Counted from the first letter of the stretch, positions 24,401 through 36,200 are shown. The stretch: DNA of 48,500 nt from Chrysomallon squamiferum (GCA_012295275.1 CM022673.1:16035310-16083809); one strand, 5' to 3'. Program-made: numbers and translations. Notes: generated from the letters alone by a model not told the origin.

Positions 24401-26417
24401 AACATATAAAGCTCAACATTTTGGTCAAAGTTTAAAAAGAAAAACAGCTGTATCTGTCACCAATAAACTGAATAATACAGAACAGAATAAAATAAAATAA
24501 AATAAAATTTCAAAAGGAATGATAATAATAAACAAAACCAACAAACCAGTGTTGGAGAAATCTAAAAAGATTCTATCTAATTTTGTTTAGACATATTTAA
24601 TCATTCTTAAATACATTTTCATTCCTAAAAATACAAGGGCTACAAATAATTTATTCTACATGTTTTTTTGTTGGGTTTTTTTGTTTTGTTCCTACAAGTG
24701 GGATTTTTTTTTTTTTCTTGCTCTCTAAGTATTTAAAATCATTAGGTTTCTGAATACAGTACTTTGCCAATATGGCAAACAAATCCTATATAAACCTCTG
24801 TATGACTGAACTAATAAACACAAAATGTGTTGAGTTTATGTACTAAATGATTCAAATGATGTTTCAATATTTCTCTGAGCTACTTAGCAGTTTCCCGAAT
24901 TATGGCACTGACAAAATTAATTATTAAATGAATATATGATATAAATACCTCTTTTAAAATATTTCACGTGACAGAATATTCTCTAAAGGATATAGATATG
25001 AAAATCTATATATGTAATAAACAGATAAATTAATTCTTCCCCTTTCTGTTTGACAGGTACTTAAAAGAAATAGCCAAATGAATAGTGTCTTTTTTTCAAT
25101 ATTAACTTTAACAGAAATCATTACTGTTCAGTTAACTGTAACAACAAAATGTTTAATACTGACCGTAAAAGACATTAGTTGATATTATACTGACGTGTAC
25201 CTAAATATATGGGTTCGTATAAGAGTGGGGCTAGTCACCTGGATCTGGCTCTGCGATTTTTCCACACATCAGAACAGTCTCGTGAGAAATGACCTTTCTC
25301 ACCACACTGGTAACATCGGAGGTTGGGGTCAAACCCACGACGACGGTTACCTCGGGTACGAGGTCGTGCAAATGAAACTCTAACTCGTCCACCAGAAAGA
25401 ATTCTGTGATCAGAAGAAAAAATATTTTTAAATTACAGTAACTCAAATATTAAACAAAATTAATAATAATAAAAATAAAACCCTTTCCATTTGAAAAAAA
25501 ACCCACCAAAACCCCCAAAGATTATTATATTTAAGTCAACAATTTAGAATCTATTAGAAATGGTTTAGATTTCTTTAAAATTTTCAAGTTAACTATAAAT
25601 ATTAACTGCAAATATAACTTAACTAATCTGTGCACAAAATCAATTTTATAACTGTAAAAAAAAAAAAAAAAAATTTAAAATTTAAAGTAAATGACATTTA
25701 ATTTATATTATGATGAATTTAAATACATAAACAATTTTTTTTTCAATTCATATTCAAGGTTATAGTGGTAGACTAGCTGCAGACACTATAGAAAGTTAAA
25801 AGAAGCAAGTATTTTTTGCTACATTAAATTTTATTTATATTTTCAGATTCTAAATTTATAGATCCTTAAAATACAGTTTACTGCTCTAAGCCCTTAAATT
25901 TTCAGTTAACAATACTTTTAATTAACTTTCTGTAACAACTCAATTTTAATACAAAGAGAATTTAAATCATTTCGTTGCTTATATTTGCAACAGACATATC
26001 AGTGTAATTAAAGAATTATTAAAGACTGAAAATGCCAGTCATAAAAGCCCTGTTGAACCAAGTTGCATATGATTATGAATCTTTTTGCATCTTAAATAAT
26101 CCAGAAACTGACTTCTTCAAACATTCTTAGCCAATTGGTACAAAAAATCCTTCTTACTTTCCATCCATTTCTCTGATGGCTTCTTCAGCTTCTTCTCTAT
26201 ATTTGTATTTTATGAAAGCAAAGCATGGTGGATTTCTTGCTAACCAGAAATCTCGGATCTTTCCAAATTTCTCAAAGACATTAGTTATTTCATTCTTCGA
26301 TGGATCAATGCCAAGGTCGGCTATATGTATACGAAATTCAACCGGGCTTGGACTGCGACTGTAACTCCTGCTGTAACTTCGCCGTCTGTCACGAGATCTG
26401 CTTCGATAGCGACCCAT
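16186..26417 (-). CDS. SR-family splicing factor with RRM, CCHC knuckle, RS region and acidic tail
   Basis: This is a nuclear pre-mRNA splicing regulator. Coding exons in transcript order: 26417-26158, 25403-25239, 17445-17371 and 16777-16186. They total 1092 nt (363 residues plus TGA), and all three introns are phase 2 with GT-AG ends. Order: N-terminal RS segment (3-22), RRM (28-about 98; RNP2 IHIADL, RNP1 around PPCFAFIKY at 63-71), CCHC zinc knuckle CX2CX4HX4C (117-130), RS repeats (about 138-166), Lys/Ser-rich region, then an Asp/Asn/Glu/Lys low-complexity tail (about 255-340). RRM plus knuckle resembles SRSF7, but the N-terminal RS segment and acidic tail do not belong to standard SRSF7. 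RNP1 has Cys where SRSF3/7 have Gly. It is head to head with the SRSF7-like gene and probably its paralogue. The family is certain; the exact orthologue is not recognised. Confidence 0.92.
16270..16510 (-). repeat. Imperfect coding trinucleotide/hexanucleotide repeat
   Basis: Interspersed TCATTATCATCATTTTC-like units on the plus strand encode Asp, Asn, Glu and Lys on the minus strand. They make up the acidic tail of the SR protein. Confidence 0.85.
17371..17445 (-). CDS. Minus-strand SR gene, coding exon 3: RS repeats
   Basis: This 75-nt exon encodes alternating Arg-Ser and Arg-rich sequence (SRSRSRDRRRERRRRSYSRS and on). The acceptor is atccctttcag and the donor GCAG|GTACTT. It is separated from the knuckle exon by 7.8 kb. 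RS repeats are the phosphorylated interaction surface of SR proteins. Confidence 0.88.
21554..21790 (-). other. Candidate poison exon region of the minus-strand SR gene
   Basis: On the minus strand there is a consensus donor CAG|GTACGT (exon end 21554). Acceptors lie upstream, for example ttttacatcag just before 21594 and others near 21745, in a block richer in G+C than its surroundings. Entering at 21594 in the required phase gives an in-frame TAA within six codons. The intron is the same one that carries the candidate poison exon in the SRSF7-like gene. The exact 5' boundary is unclear. Confidence 0.35.
23100..23165 (+). ncRNA. Hairpin, possible pre-miRNA-like or MITE-derived stem-loop
   Basis: A 26-nt arm (23100-23125) pairs with 23140-23165 across a 14-nt loop. 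On the plus strand, 23 pairs are Watson-Crick, two are G:U and one is a mismatch. Size and loop resemble a microRNA precursor, but the plus strand is antisense to the host SR gene and no conserved miRNA seed was recognised. Confidence 0.35.
25239..25403 (-). CDS. Minus-strand SR gene, coding exon 2: end of RRM and zinc knuckle
   Basis: The acceptor cttctgatcacag is followed by ILSGGRVRVSFARPR, the last RRM strand, then CYQCGEKGHFSRDC, a CCHC knuckle of the SRSF7/retroviral nucleocapsid type. The exon ends TCCAG|GTGACT in phase 2. Confidence 0.92.
26158..26417 (-). CDS. Minus-strand SR gene, coding exon 1: RS segment and RRM
   Basis: The ATG at 26417-26415 opens MGRYRSRSRDRRRSYSRSYS, then the RRM to EEAIREMDGK. 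The donor is AA|GTAAGA (GT at 26157-26156). An acceptor tattttgtag ends at 26454, 36 nt upstream of the ATG, so the 5' UTR is spliced. Confidence 0.92.
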
Positions 26418-29380
26418 TTTGTTTTGATTTAATCAGCTGTTTCAATTTAGAACCTACAAAATAAGATGTTTTAAATGTTTAAACTTTAAGCAGAAAATTG
26501 TAACATCACAAAGAGCCAGTTAATTTTTTAAATAAATAAAAAATTTAAATTCTTCTAAGCAGATATATGAGCAAAACTATTAAGAAAATAAAAATTTTAA
26601 TACATTTAAAACAAACCAAGACACAAAATATTAAGGCCAACTGAGAAAAAAATCCAGATTTTTTAATAGTTACTATAAAGAACAAACTGCTACTGTTAGA
26701 TATAACACTATTAACACATTCCACCATTTCAATCTATGCTGTATTAGTATGTACATTTACAAAATTTCTTATTTCATTATTGTTCATTTGTATTAAAAGA
26801 AATATATGGTTCCAATAAAGTATTTTTGCCCTGTGCTTACCTACAATGTATATATATTTAATGAAAACAGACAAGCAACAGTTGGTTTATGTAATGATTA
26901 TGTATGGAAATACATCTGTCATATTAAAAAGCAAATGTCATATGGGTATATTTTTGAATGAAGTTTTTTGTTGCAATATCTGTTAATATCAATATTTATA
27001 TAACAGTAAAATAATATGAATATACATAGGAATGATGTAATTCAAAATAAAATTACAAGCTAAAACAATATCTGAACTATTTTTATATGTATAAATTTCA
27101 TGAGTATATCAATATTAATCTATTTAAAGATCAATGGAATTATGCAATCTCATTTTTGACTATATGTACAATTTTATAATAACAAATGCTTATTTAACTG
27201 CTTGCACTGACAACAATAAATCATAATGGAATAAGTAATACACTTGTACCAATTAATTTCACTTTCAATCATTATTTTAAAAAAAAAAAAGGTTAGAAGA
27301 TGATGAGTATTTATAATAAATTTTACTGTTTTGTAGGATTATTTTGCCAAAGGTAAAAGGAAAATATGTGCTTCACACAATTTTTAAATTAAAATGTGAA
27401 TGGTTTAATACATTATAAAGTCAAATAGGTTAAACCTACTTTGGCATGCTATCTACTCAATCAAGTGATCTACATCTAGCAGAATCTACACATTAATTTT
27501 ATTTTTATTTTTTTTTTTCCACAGTATAAATGAAACAAATTTTCCTTTTTTTATACATTTCTTGTCAGCTGCAGGTTTTGCAACATAAAATTAGAAGCAT
27601 TTCGTCATATTTCCGTCTTCTTCAAGCTTCCTTAATTTCTCCACCACAATGTGACCTTTTCTTCATAAAAATGCAACAGTCTTCATCATGTTGCTGACTA
27701 TATTGCAAAAATCTTTAGCCAACATCTTAAGGGTTTGCCTTTTTAATTCATTTCTGATCCAAGCTAGGTCAAATCTGTTGCATTACTTTACCTGCCTGCT
27801 ATGAACTGACATTTCCTGTTAAAGAAATATAATTATCTTTCTCGTCACGCTCTTATCTTACAGAAATTTCCTAGATATTCCTTCTTGCTGTAGTTTGCCA
27901 TTTAAGTTGTAGATCACACACTACAGTAGTTTCATGAAACATAGATCATATGCCAAAGTAGCAATAGTAATAATAAAATATGCATTTTTCTGCACCATAA
28001 GATGGCTACAAGTCTGTAACTTCTTGAATTTCTTCAAAAAAATAAATCAGGTTTTTGAGAAGATCTGAGCAACTTATTGTTCATCTTCTACAGTTTTTCT
28101 TAGTAATATATTTTGTGAAAGGTTTGCAGTTTTTAATTTATTTTCTTTCAAACTTGTTTTAGAGTTCCACTCTATCTCAGCCTGTATTATTATTTGTAGT
28201 AATACCATAATGAAATAATTTTTATATAACTTACTGAACAAAATAATTTTAAATCATCATCATCATCATCATCATCATTATTTAACATCAGTTTTGCTAC
28301 TGTGTTATTTAGAATAGAGGATGTTATTTCTAAGATTTTGACATGTTTTGTCAAATTTGAAAAGTTATCCGTTTTCCAGTTAAAAAGGCAGTATTCAACA
28401 CAATGTCATTGTATACATAAAGCTTAGAATATTCCATTACTTCACTGCTGCAGATTTCATTTTAAAAACAAAAAAGAACACATCCTGTCATAATTATTAT
28501 ATATAATACCAGTATTGCAAAACAGGAAATGACTAATATGACTGAAATATTTTGACAGAACAGACATTAAAAAACATAAGAAACAAGAAGCAGATTTTTA
28601 AATAAACAGCATGTTAATGCATCCACCTCATATTAATAAATACTATCAGTAAATCACAATTACAATAGTTAATGACAGTCATTTACATTTCAGCCAATAA
28701 CTATGCAAAATCAGATGTGTTTAACATATTTTAACTTGGCTTACAAGCAACCTACAACATCATGATTTGCATGGAAATAAATATAAGGATTTGCTCTTTA
28801 ACTGGGTGTGATCATGAGATTTTGATTTTCAGTGAATTTGTTATCCGAATTTGAAAATGGGAAATTTTAAACCAGCTAGCAGTACACACTTTTTCAAGCT
28901 CAACAGAAAAAAAAAATTAAACCCAACTTCTGCAGTTTCTGGCACTGGAAGTAGGTTTGCTGAGTAGCTAATAAAATTAACTTTCTAATGATATGTGACA
29001 AAGCAGAATAAAAGAAGAATTACTATCTTTTTCTTGAAAATTAGCTTCAGACTTAAATTACAATATATTGCAATGAATTTATGCCAATATTTCTAGTATC
29101 ATTCAAAAGCTGTTCAGTTTCCTTTTGAATCATATTTTAAACTAAGCATAAGGATCACTGGCGCAGTGGCTTTTCCGAATATAACAACTACTACCACTGA
29201 CCAGTTTTTGTGTTCAAAATGGCACTGAGCATGCAGTACACTTTTTGGGGAGAATTTGGTCTTGTTTCTTGATTGAATTCAGCACCATCTTAGTAACTCA
29301 GTTATTATGTCATTTAATCAATATTTCTTATAAACTTATTCAAGAATTCATTCGATTTTTATTGAATTATATTTTATATA

Positions 29381-30115
29381 CAGTGGTACCTTGACTTATG
29401 GGTGCCCCAATTTACAAGCAGTCAATTTTTTTGCTTTGAGTTGTGAGCCAAACTCTGAGTTACAAACAATCTTCAGATACGCTGCTGCTAGTTGGCACAA
29501 CAAACAACACAATATCCAGCCAGCATCCTGCATTTCACTCGTTCACTTCACATGCTTACCTCGCCACGGAAGCATCCCTGTTGTGTTGCATTCGCGATTT
29601 AAGCAGTATTTTGCCAAATCTCTTTTTTCTGACCATGGATCGTAAGAAAATGAGTGCAAAGGACAGTGCTGAGAAGAAAAATCAGATGATGTCCATTGAA
29701 TTAAAGCATGAAATCATAAATGAAATGACATGAACGAGGTGTGCATGCAGACAATTTGGCTAGTCAGTACGAGCATAGTACCACAATGAAGCAGAAAGAG
29801 TTGATAAAGGTTGTAACTCCAGCCAAAGGTGTTAAAATAATTTGTCTGATCTCCAAGATAAATACACTTTTCAAAACCAATTAATTTTTTTATGCTTTCC
29901 TTTTTTTTGTTTTTTATACAATATTTGTCATTTATAAATACATTTTTCTAATTTAAAAACACGTTACAAAAAAAATGAAGTGGTTTTGGGGGACTGGAAC
30001 AGATTAATGGTGTTTCAATTAATTTCCGTTGGGAAAACTGATTTGATATATGAGAAGATTTAAGTTACGTGCTCGGTCACGAAACGAATTAAACTCATAA
30101 GTCAAGGCACCACTG
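29381..30115 (+). mobile_element. pogo/Tigger-type (Tc1/mariner superfamily) non-autonomous DNA transposon
   Basis: The 735-bp element is bounded by TA on both sides and by terminal inverted repeats of about 23 bp: CAGTGGTACCTTGACTTATG at the left, and its complement ending ..ACCACTG at the right, with two mismatches. Inside, from an ATG at 29635, is a short remnant with KMSAKDSAEKKNQMMSIELK, typical of the N-terminal helix-turn-helix of Tigger/CENP-B-like transposases. It is broken by a stop at 29731-29733, with recognisable continuation in another frame for about 40 codons and then nothing. The catalytic domain is absent, so this is an internally deleted, decayed copy. It lies in the 5' UTR intron of the minus-strand SR gene. 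Confidence 0.85.
29635..29860 (+). pseudogene. Decayed Tigger-like transposase N-terminus
   Basis: The open part (29635-29733, 32 codons) reads like the transposase DNA-binding start. Downstream codons around 29735-29860 still resemble the family (a GV..LA.QY.. segment, then AKGVKII) but in a shifted frame and with stops. No DDE catalytic region is present before the right terminus. Confidence 0.7.
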
Positions 30116-31195
30116 TATATTCCACTTTAAAAGAAATACTTCAGTTGCTTTTTACTGCAGAGTCTATTGTGGTACCAAGAATGATAGTCTTTTACACATC
30201 ATCTTCTATATTTTTCAGGAATAAAAAATATGCCTAAAATTTTAAAATGTGGGTTTTTTGGCAGTTTAGCTTCTGAACTTCAGGGTGGTTTCCAGCTATC
30301 AAGCTAACTTCCCTTGGTACTTGAAAATCAAACTATAGCTCCAATTTAGCTTTTCAGTTATGTCCATTCATGTGTTTTACCATGTGGTGATTAACAGTTT
30401 ATATCCATCCATTCAAGTATTTTTGACTTTTCCGTATGACTGAAGTATTGTTATCATCAAACAGAACACAAAGATCAATGTCAAAAAAATTACAGGTGCT
30501 GTCTAAATGGAGGTAGTTTCAGACTTTAAAATTCCACACAACATTGATTTAATAGTTTGTATTAAATAGTTCTATTTAACTGACGATAAATAATAAATTG
30601 CCTACATATAATTATAAGAAACATTTATATTAATGAAGTTGTACAATTACAATACAGATACTGGATGAAAAAAATTTATTATCAATTTAATCTGTCTTGT
30701 GCATATTTTATTTGCATCTACTTCGTTTACTTGAATTTACATCCCTAAATGGATAATCAAGAAGAAAATAATACTAAAACAAATAAAATAAAATAAAATA
30801 AAAGCATTTAGTCACTAGTAACTAAAACTAAGGCTGTTTGTTTGTACATTCTAAAGATTGGAATTATTATGTCTTTATTTATAATATTCATTAAAATAAG
30901 CATTATGTGGGAAAAGTAAATAAATAAAGATAAAAATAAAAATATTTTCCAAATAATCGACTAAACAGAAACTTTAATAGTTAACTGTGGTACGAGACCG
31001 CAATTTTGCTGCAGACTCCGCTTTTCAGACGAAATAAAATTGCATCTTTTGAAAATCCAAGTAATTCACTAATATTAATAAATATCAAACTGTTTATGTT
31101 ACACAGCATTATCACTGACTTGAGTATTATGATATGATATATTAAGATGCCAATTATTAATGCATAATTTGCTAATGTTTTACGTGTGGCTTACC

Positions 31196-31250
31196 AACGA
31201 ACAGACCGCCCCCTACACGGTATCAGTACGCCATCTTCTTACTTTTCTTT
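31196..31250 (-). promoter_or_regulatory. Probable promoter and non-coding first exon of the minus-strand SR gene
   Basis: On the minus strand this block contains AAGATGGCG (YY1-like, 31237-31229), a GGGGGCGGTC GC box and then a donor, GTTG|GTAAGC (exon end 31195, GT at 31194-31193). It stands out from AT-rich surroundings. The matching acceptor would be at 26454 just upstream of the start codon. The start site is inferred to lie near 31245. Confidence 0.5.
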
Positions 31251-31816
31251 TGTAGTATTTTCGTCCTAGCTCCAGCATGCACTATAAAACAAGTTTTCTA
31301 AGGGAAAAAAACCCCACCCAAATCTTGTCTCTACAGTAAAAATTAATAGTAAAAGCTGTAAAATTACCTTGAGGTATGAACTTGATCTAAGTAATAAAAT
31401 AAACATTAATTCATGTATGTACATACCGTTTTGTTAACACTGCATATTCAGCCTTGCAGGGTAATTGTGTTCTACGACACAAAAATACTTAAAATAACAA
31501 ATGAATTTTAAACTAAATTTAATTTACTCATTTATTTATTATGTGTACAAGACATTTTTAACTAGCATTTATTTATTCAATATGTTTACAAGACACTTTC
31601 ACCTAGCATTTATTTAATATTTATTTTATTGAATATGCTACTTGCTAGTAATCATTAATGGAATAAATGTTGCATTATTATAAAAACAGGCAAACTACGT
31701 TCCAGCCAGATAATATAGCAAATGTATATTTGTTTGTTTGTTCATTTTTGTTCTTTGTTTACGTGTTATTTTTTTTCTTGGTTGGTTGGTCGGTTGGGTT
31801 TTTAGGGGGGTGTTTA

Positions 31817-31902
<86 letters not shown>

Positions 31903-32439
31903 AACGTAATTTTGGTCAGCCTCCATGTAATTCAAGTTTTTCTCTACAGATTGTTTTTATATATAAGTATAGGCTGTCGAATTTTCGGAATCACATAAAA
32001 TAATGCTTAGCCTATAATAATTTATATGTGGTAACATGTTATACAGTTTATATAAAACATTTTTTTATTATTATTATTAAAAATTAATGTATTTTAATGC
32101 TATTAAAAGGCGTTTATTGCATGATTCTGAAAACTGATCTATCGACAGCTGCAACAATATATGTAAATGCTGGTTTTCGGCGCTTGTTGAACAAGCAAAA
32201 ATTAAACTATTTTATATAAGTTCTATTATTAATTACTGTCTAGCAAAATTATATCTTAAAACACTTTTTTAACTGAGTTATGTAGTTTTTCTTCTTTTTT
32301 TGTATTATTATTATTTATTTATTTTGTTTATATATATATATATATATATATTTGTAATTATGTATGTATGTTATTTTTGTTATCATATGAATAAGGGGAT
32401 TGAAATGTTATGGACAAAACAATTTTGGGTTCGAAACGG
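31251..32439. other. Intergenic spacer between the divergent SR genes
   Basis: About 1.2 kb between the two inferred promoters. It contains a (CT)n tract (31819-31898) and short TA repeats (about 32331-32350), and no coding sequence. Confidence 0.6.
31819..31898. repeat. (CT)n microsatellite between divergent promoters
   Basis: 80 bp of CT dinucleotides, midway between the inferred starts of the two SR genes. GA/CT tracts can bind GAGA-type factors in some invertebrates; that role here is only a possibility. Confidence 0.96.
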
Positions 32440-32538
32440 AATAAACACATTTTCCGTTTCTGCGCAGCAAGCACAGAAATCTTGTTCGGGCACGCCGCAA
32501 AACGCCATATTGTTTTTGTGTTAGAAGAGACAAGGCGG
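32440..32538 (+). promoter_or_regulatory. Probable promoter and non-coding first exon of the SRSF7-like gene
   Basis: A CG-containing block in AT-rich DNA holds CGCCATATT (YY1-like CCATNTT core, about 32504-32512) and ends with a donor, GGCGG|GTAAAA (GT at 32539). The matching acceptor is the cag at 33050 directly before the start codon, so the 5' UTR would be spliced exactly to A-ATG. The transcription start is inferred to be near 32460-32500. Confidence 0.5.
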
Positions 32539-33051
32539 GTAAAACGTTTGTAAAATATCGAAATAATTTTATCTTTTATGCAATGGGCAGTTGTAATATT
32601 ACTATAGTTTTGTTTCTGTATTTGAAAGAGTTCGTTAGTTAAAAGTGAAATCATTTTTATTCTGTTATTTTTCACGTTCAATTATTTTCTTTTTCCTGAG
32701 GTTGATCGCCATTTTTCTTTTCCTTTCTTTCAAGTTTTATTGAAAAAGTTAAGAAATTATTCATATATATGTGTACATACATACATAGACACACACAAAC
32801 TCTCTCATAACATGAAAGATGTTAAAAGTGGAATTTCATAAATTTGCCTGCTCAGATGCTATTTAAAATTTTATTTTTCTCCATATTTTTCCCGTTTCGA
32901 CTTCAGTGTGATAATCGAGGTAAAAAGTGTAAAGATTGAGTTGTTTATTAAATACAGTATAGAATATCATTTTAATTTAAAAAGTAAATATTGTATACAC
33001 ATATGAAATTGACAAAAGAAATAAATATTTTACGGTTTTTGTTACTTCAGA

Positions 33052-33263
33052 ATGTCTAGTAGGTACAGAGATAGTGGTCTTGATGTCAAGGTGTATGTTG
33101 GAGATTTGCCCAGAGAAGCATCAGAGAAGGAATTAGAACGTCATTTTAGTTACTATGGTCGCCTGAGAAGTGTGTGGGTTGCCAGAAACCCTCCAGGATT
33201 TGCATTCATCGAATTTGAAGACCACAGAGATGCAGATGATGCAGTTAGAGCATTGGATGGAGG
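33052..33263 (+). CDS. SRSF7: SRSF7-like exon: RRM
   Basis: Encodes [20 protein letters not shown] through [16 protein letters not shown] to VRALDGG. The donor GG|GTAAGT is near consensus, phase 2. Confidence 0.95.
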
Positions 33264-36200
33264 GTAAGTGCTTTAATAAAGTATTTTAAAATCTTATTCA
33301 CACATAATTTTGAAAAGACAGATGTCATTATTTCTACATTTGAGTATTATTTTTTTTATTTTTTTTACTTAGGACCATTTGTGGTGCACGAGTACGAGTT
33401 GAGCACTCAAATGGTAAAGTTAGACCAAAGCCATGGCAGAGAGGTGGTGGTGGTGGACGCATGGACCGAGGACCACCTAGAAGCCGAAAAGCATTTCACC
33501 CTGATGATAAATGTTACGAATGTGGAGAAAGAGGACATTATGCATATGACTGCTATCGACTGAGCAGAAGACGAAAGCGATCAAGGTTCAGATCATGTTT
33601 ATTTACTTTTTCAAAACTGTTTTCCTGTATAAAACTTTGTAGTCAGTATGAAGATTATATTTTAATTGAACAAAATTTGTTTAATTCATGGTTCCAGCAG
33701 ACCAGTATATTTAAACAAATTTATTTGGTATTCTTGGATTTTTATGAAGCAGTTTTAAACATTCCATTTTTCACTGCTGTTGCTGATTTTCATTTAAAAA
33801 TCCAAACTAATTTTACTGAATGCTTATTTGGTATTTGATCTTTATTCTTAATTTGTATTTACAATTAATGTAGAAGACACTTTAAATTATCCTGTTTTAT
33901 CTTGTATCATATAAAGGCATAAAATATTGGTCACAGATTGGCAATATTGTTAAAATTATTTAATTTACTGTCTTTGAGCAGCACAGACCAGTAACTGGTC
34001 CTTACAGTTTGTAATTAAAACATTCTGATCATGCATTACTGTAAATTCAGTGTATATGTATTCATATGTTGGCACTATAGTCATTCACTTAATGCTGCAG
34101 AGAACTTGATACTTGTTGACAATCCATTATCCAAAATCTGAAAAGAATATTTCATATCTGTATCAATTTTTAGTGAAGATTTTACTCACAAATCAGGTAA
34201 ACTTTCACCCCAAAAGTTTAAGGGAACGTCAACTTGTATTACTTCTTCTAATGTTAAATAGTGCTACAAAAAATTTATGAATTTTGAGTGGAAAGACAAG
34301 TGCTGTATTTAAGGTAAGGCTTTCTCAACTATGCTGTTATTTGCTGAGACTGAGATGGTGAGGTTGATGGGCTAAATTATAAGGTGTAGATATTTTGTAG
34401 GATTTTAGTATGTATAAATAGCACATTAAATTATAATAATAAGCCAGTTTAAAGCTACAAAAAATAAAAAATTATTCTTTTAAACAAAATTAAAACTTTA
34501 TACTCTCAGTATTACTTGACTCTTTTTCTGTGCCCTGCATTGCAGACTTTAACATCATTAGATAGAGACGAGACAACTCCTCGCGACAGACTTGCAGTTG
34601 CATCCGCGACCCCAGATTACATGAATATCTTCACTACTCTTTTCACACTACTGCTTGATACATTGATCTAAACCAGCCTTTTGGCTGTCATCAGATATCG
34701 GCAATAACTGCACGAATTTAGCCATCCACCATCTTTACTTCAAACGCTTCCATCTGCCGAATTTGACATAGACACCCCTTGACACAACAGATTTTCGATC
34801 TTCACATAAACCATCCATCAGGTTTAAGATCGCCTTCTTGGTTGTCGTCTGATTTTGATCAGCACTTGTTGAGAATGACCGACAATGAAAAAAAATACGA
34901 CTTGAAAATAAATCTGCAAATATTATCAACCCTAAACTGAGAATGAGCCATTGTTACTGAAAGGCATCCGTCACATTTAGATGGGATCGGCATCATTTCG
35001 TCATTGTTTGTTCTCTGAACGAATGTTGATAGAGATGACCAGCCGTTTTGTTGCGTTTCTCATCACATCAGTTTGTGTAAGTCTTGAAGAGGTCTTGTCT
35101 TCTATCAGTAGGGTGTCTGTGGTTTTTATTCTAAGTTTGTGTAAAATTAACATTAAACTGATAAAAAAAATAATAGCATCAAATCCAAATAAAAAATAAT
35201 CCACAATTTCAGAACTTTCAATATAAATATTAGGCATTTAAGTATAACAACTTTTTATCTTTTAACAGAAGGTAAATCATTTTTACAGCTTTGATGTAAT
35301 AGCAATCAGTACAAATTTAAAAAAAAATTCTTTTAAGGAAAAGTTTTATTTTAAATTTAAACAAAAAAAATGGTGGCAAATGTATGTCAGAAAACAGTCA
35401 ATCTTTTTGTCATGTTTGTTCAATATTTAAAAATGGAAAAGGGGTTACACAAAAGATTTGGATATAACATTTTCTAAAACAGCCAGGCAGGGAAGTACTG
35501 AAAAGGTTTTGCAGAAATGTTCAAATAGGTTCCAGCTAAAATACTTTAACAATGAATCTTTCTGAAAGGCCAATTTCTTGTAAAAAGTTAATTGCTTTTT
35601 AATAAACAAAAAATAATAATAATAAAAAAAAAAAAAAAAAAAAGGTAATGATTACAACATCCACAGGCACACTTCTGAAATTATGTCAGGTAACAGCAAA
35701 TTGGAGAATATTGGCCCCAATCCTTTGCTGAATTATTGGGTTTCAAAATGCATTTTTAAAAATTATGATTATCCTTAACATGTTTAACTGCATTAACTAA
35801 CACAGTACCAGTAATGAATTTAATAATCAGTACTTTGCTGTTGATGACACTGTTTTCATGTCTCTTAAATTCATTTATATATTTTCTCTTCATCTTTTTT
35901 TTTTTTCTTTACATCTGGGATTTGTTCTCTTAACCAACAGCTCACACCATTGATAACAAATATTTTTTCAGTGGCCCAACATAACCAAATGATTGGTTTG
36001 TCTTTAGATGGTATATTTGAGAACATTACCTATTTTTGTTTTATCAAAGGTCTAGGTCAAAGAGTGTGTCTAGAAGCCGCAGTAGAAGCCGAAGCAGGCG
36101 CAGGAGTCGCAGCCGATCTGATCGCCGAAGAAGTTTGAGCAGAAGTCCAAGTCGTAGTCCCAGAATGAGCAGGTAAATGTCTTCAGTTGACGACATTTAT

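Larger units (their letters stand above)
17446..25238. other. 7.8 kb intron of the minus-strand SR gene
   Basis: Mostly AT-rich non-coding sequence with short (CA)n (17608-17631, 19981-19998) and AAAAT repeats (about 18105-18212). Three parts stand out: a higher-complexity block at 21554-21790 with splice sites, a similar block at 22495-22680, and a hairpin at 23100-23165. Confidence 0.7.
26454..31195. other. 5' UTR intron of the minus-strand SR gene
   Basis: The interval between the inferred non-coding exon (ending 31195) and the acceptor at 26454. It contains the Tigger-type element (29381-30115), a short ATC run near 28257-28279 and a weak tRNA-like A-box/B-box pair near 29159-29222. Otherwise it is ordinary AT-rich sequence with no gene. 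Confidence 0.55.

Noticed and set aside
33586-33838. Extension of the knuckle exon reading
   Set aside because: Composition becomes intronic directly after TCAAG|GTTCAG, and the RS exon at 36050 joins in phase. It would be translated only if the intron were retained.
34735-35237. Small frames on both strands in the SRSF7-like intron
   Set aside because: They fall in the candidate poison exon, overlap each other and show no domain; open length is by chance.
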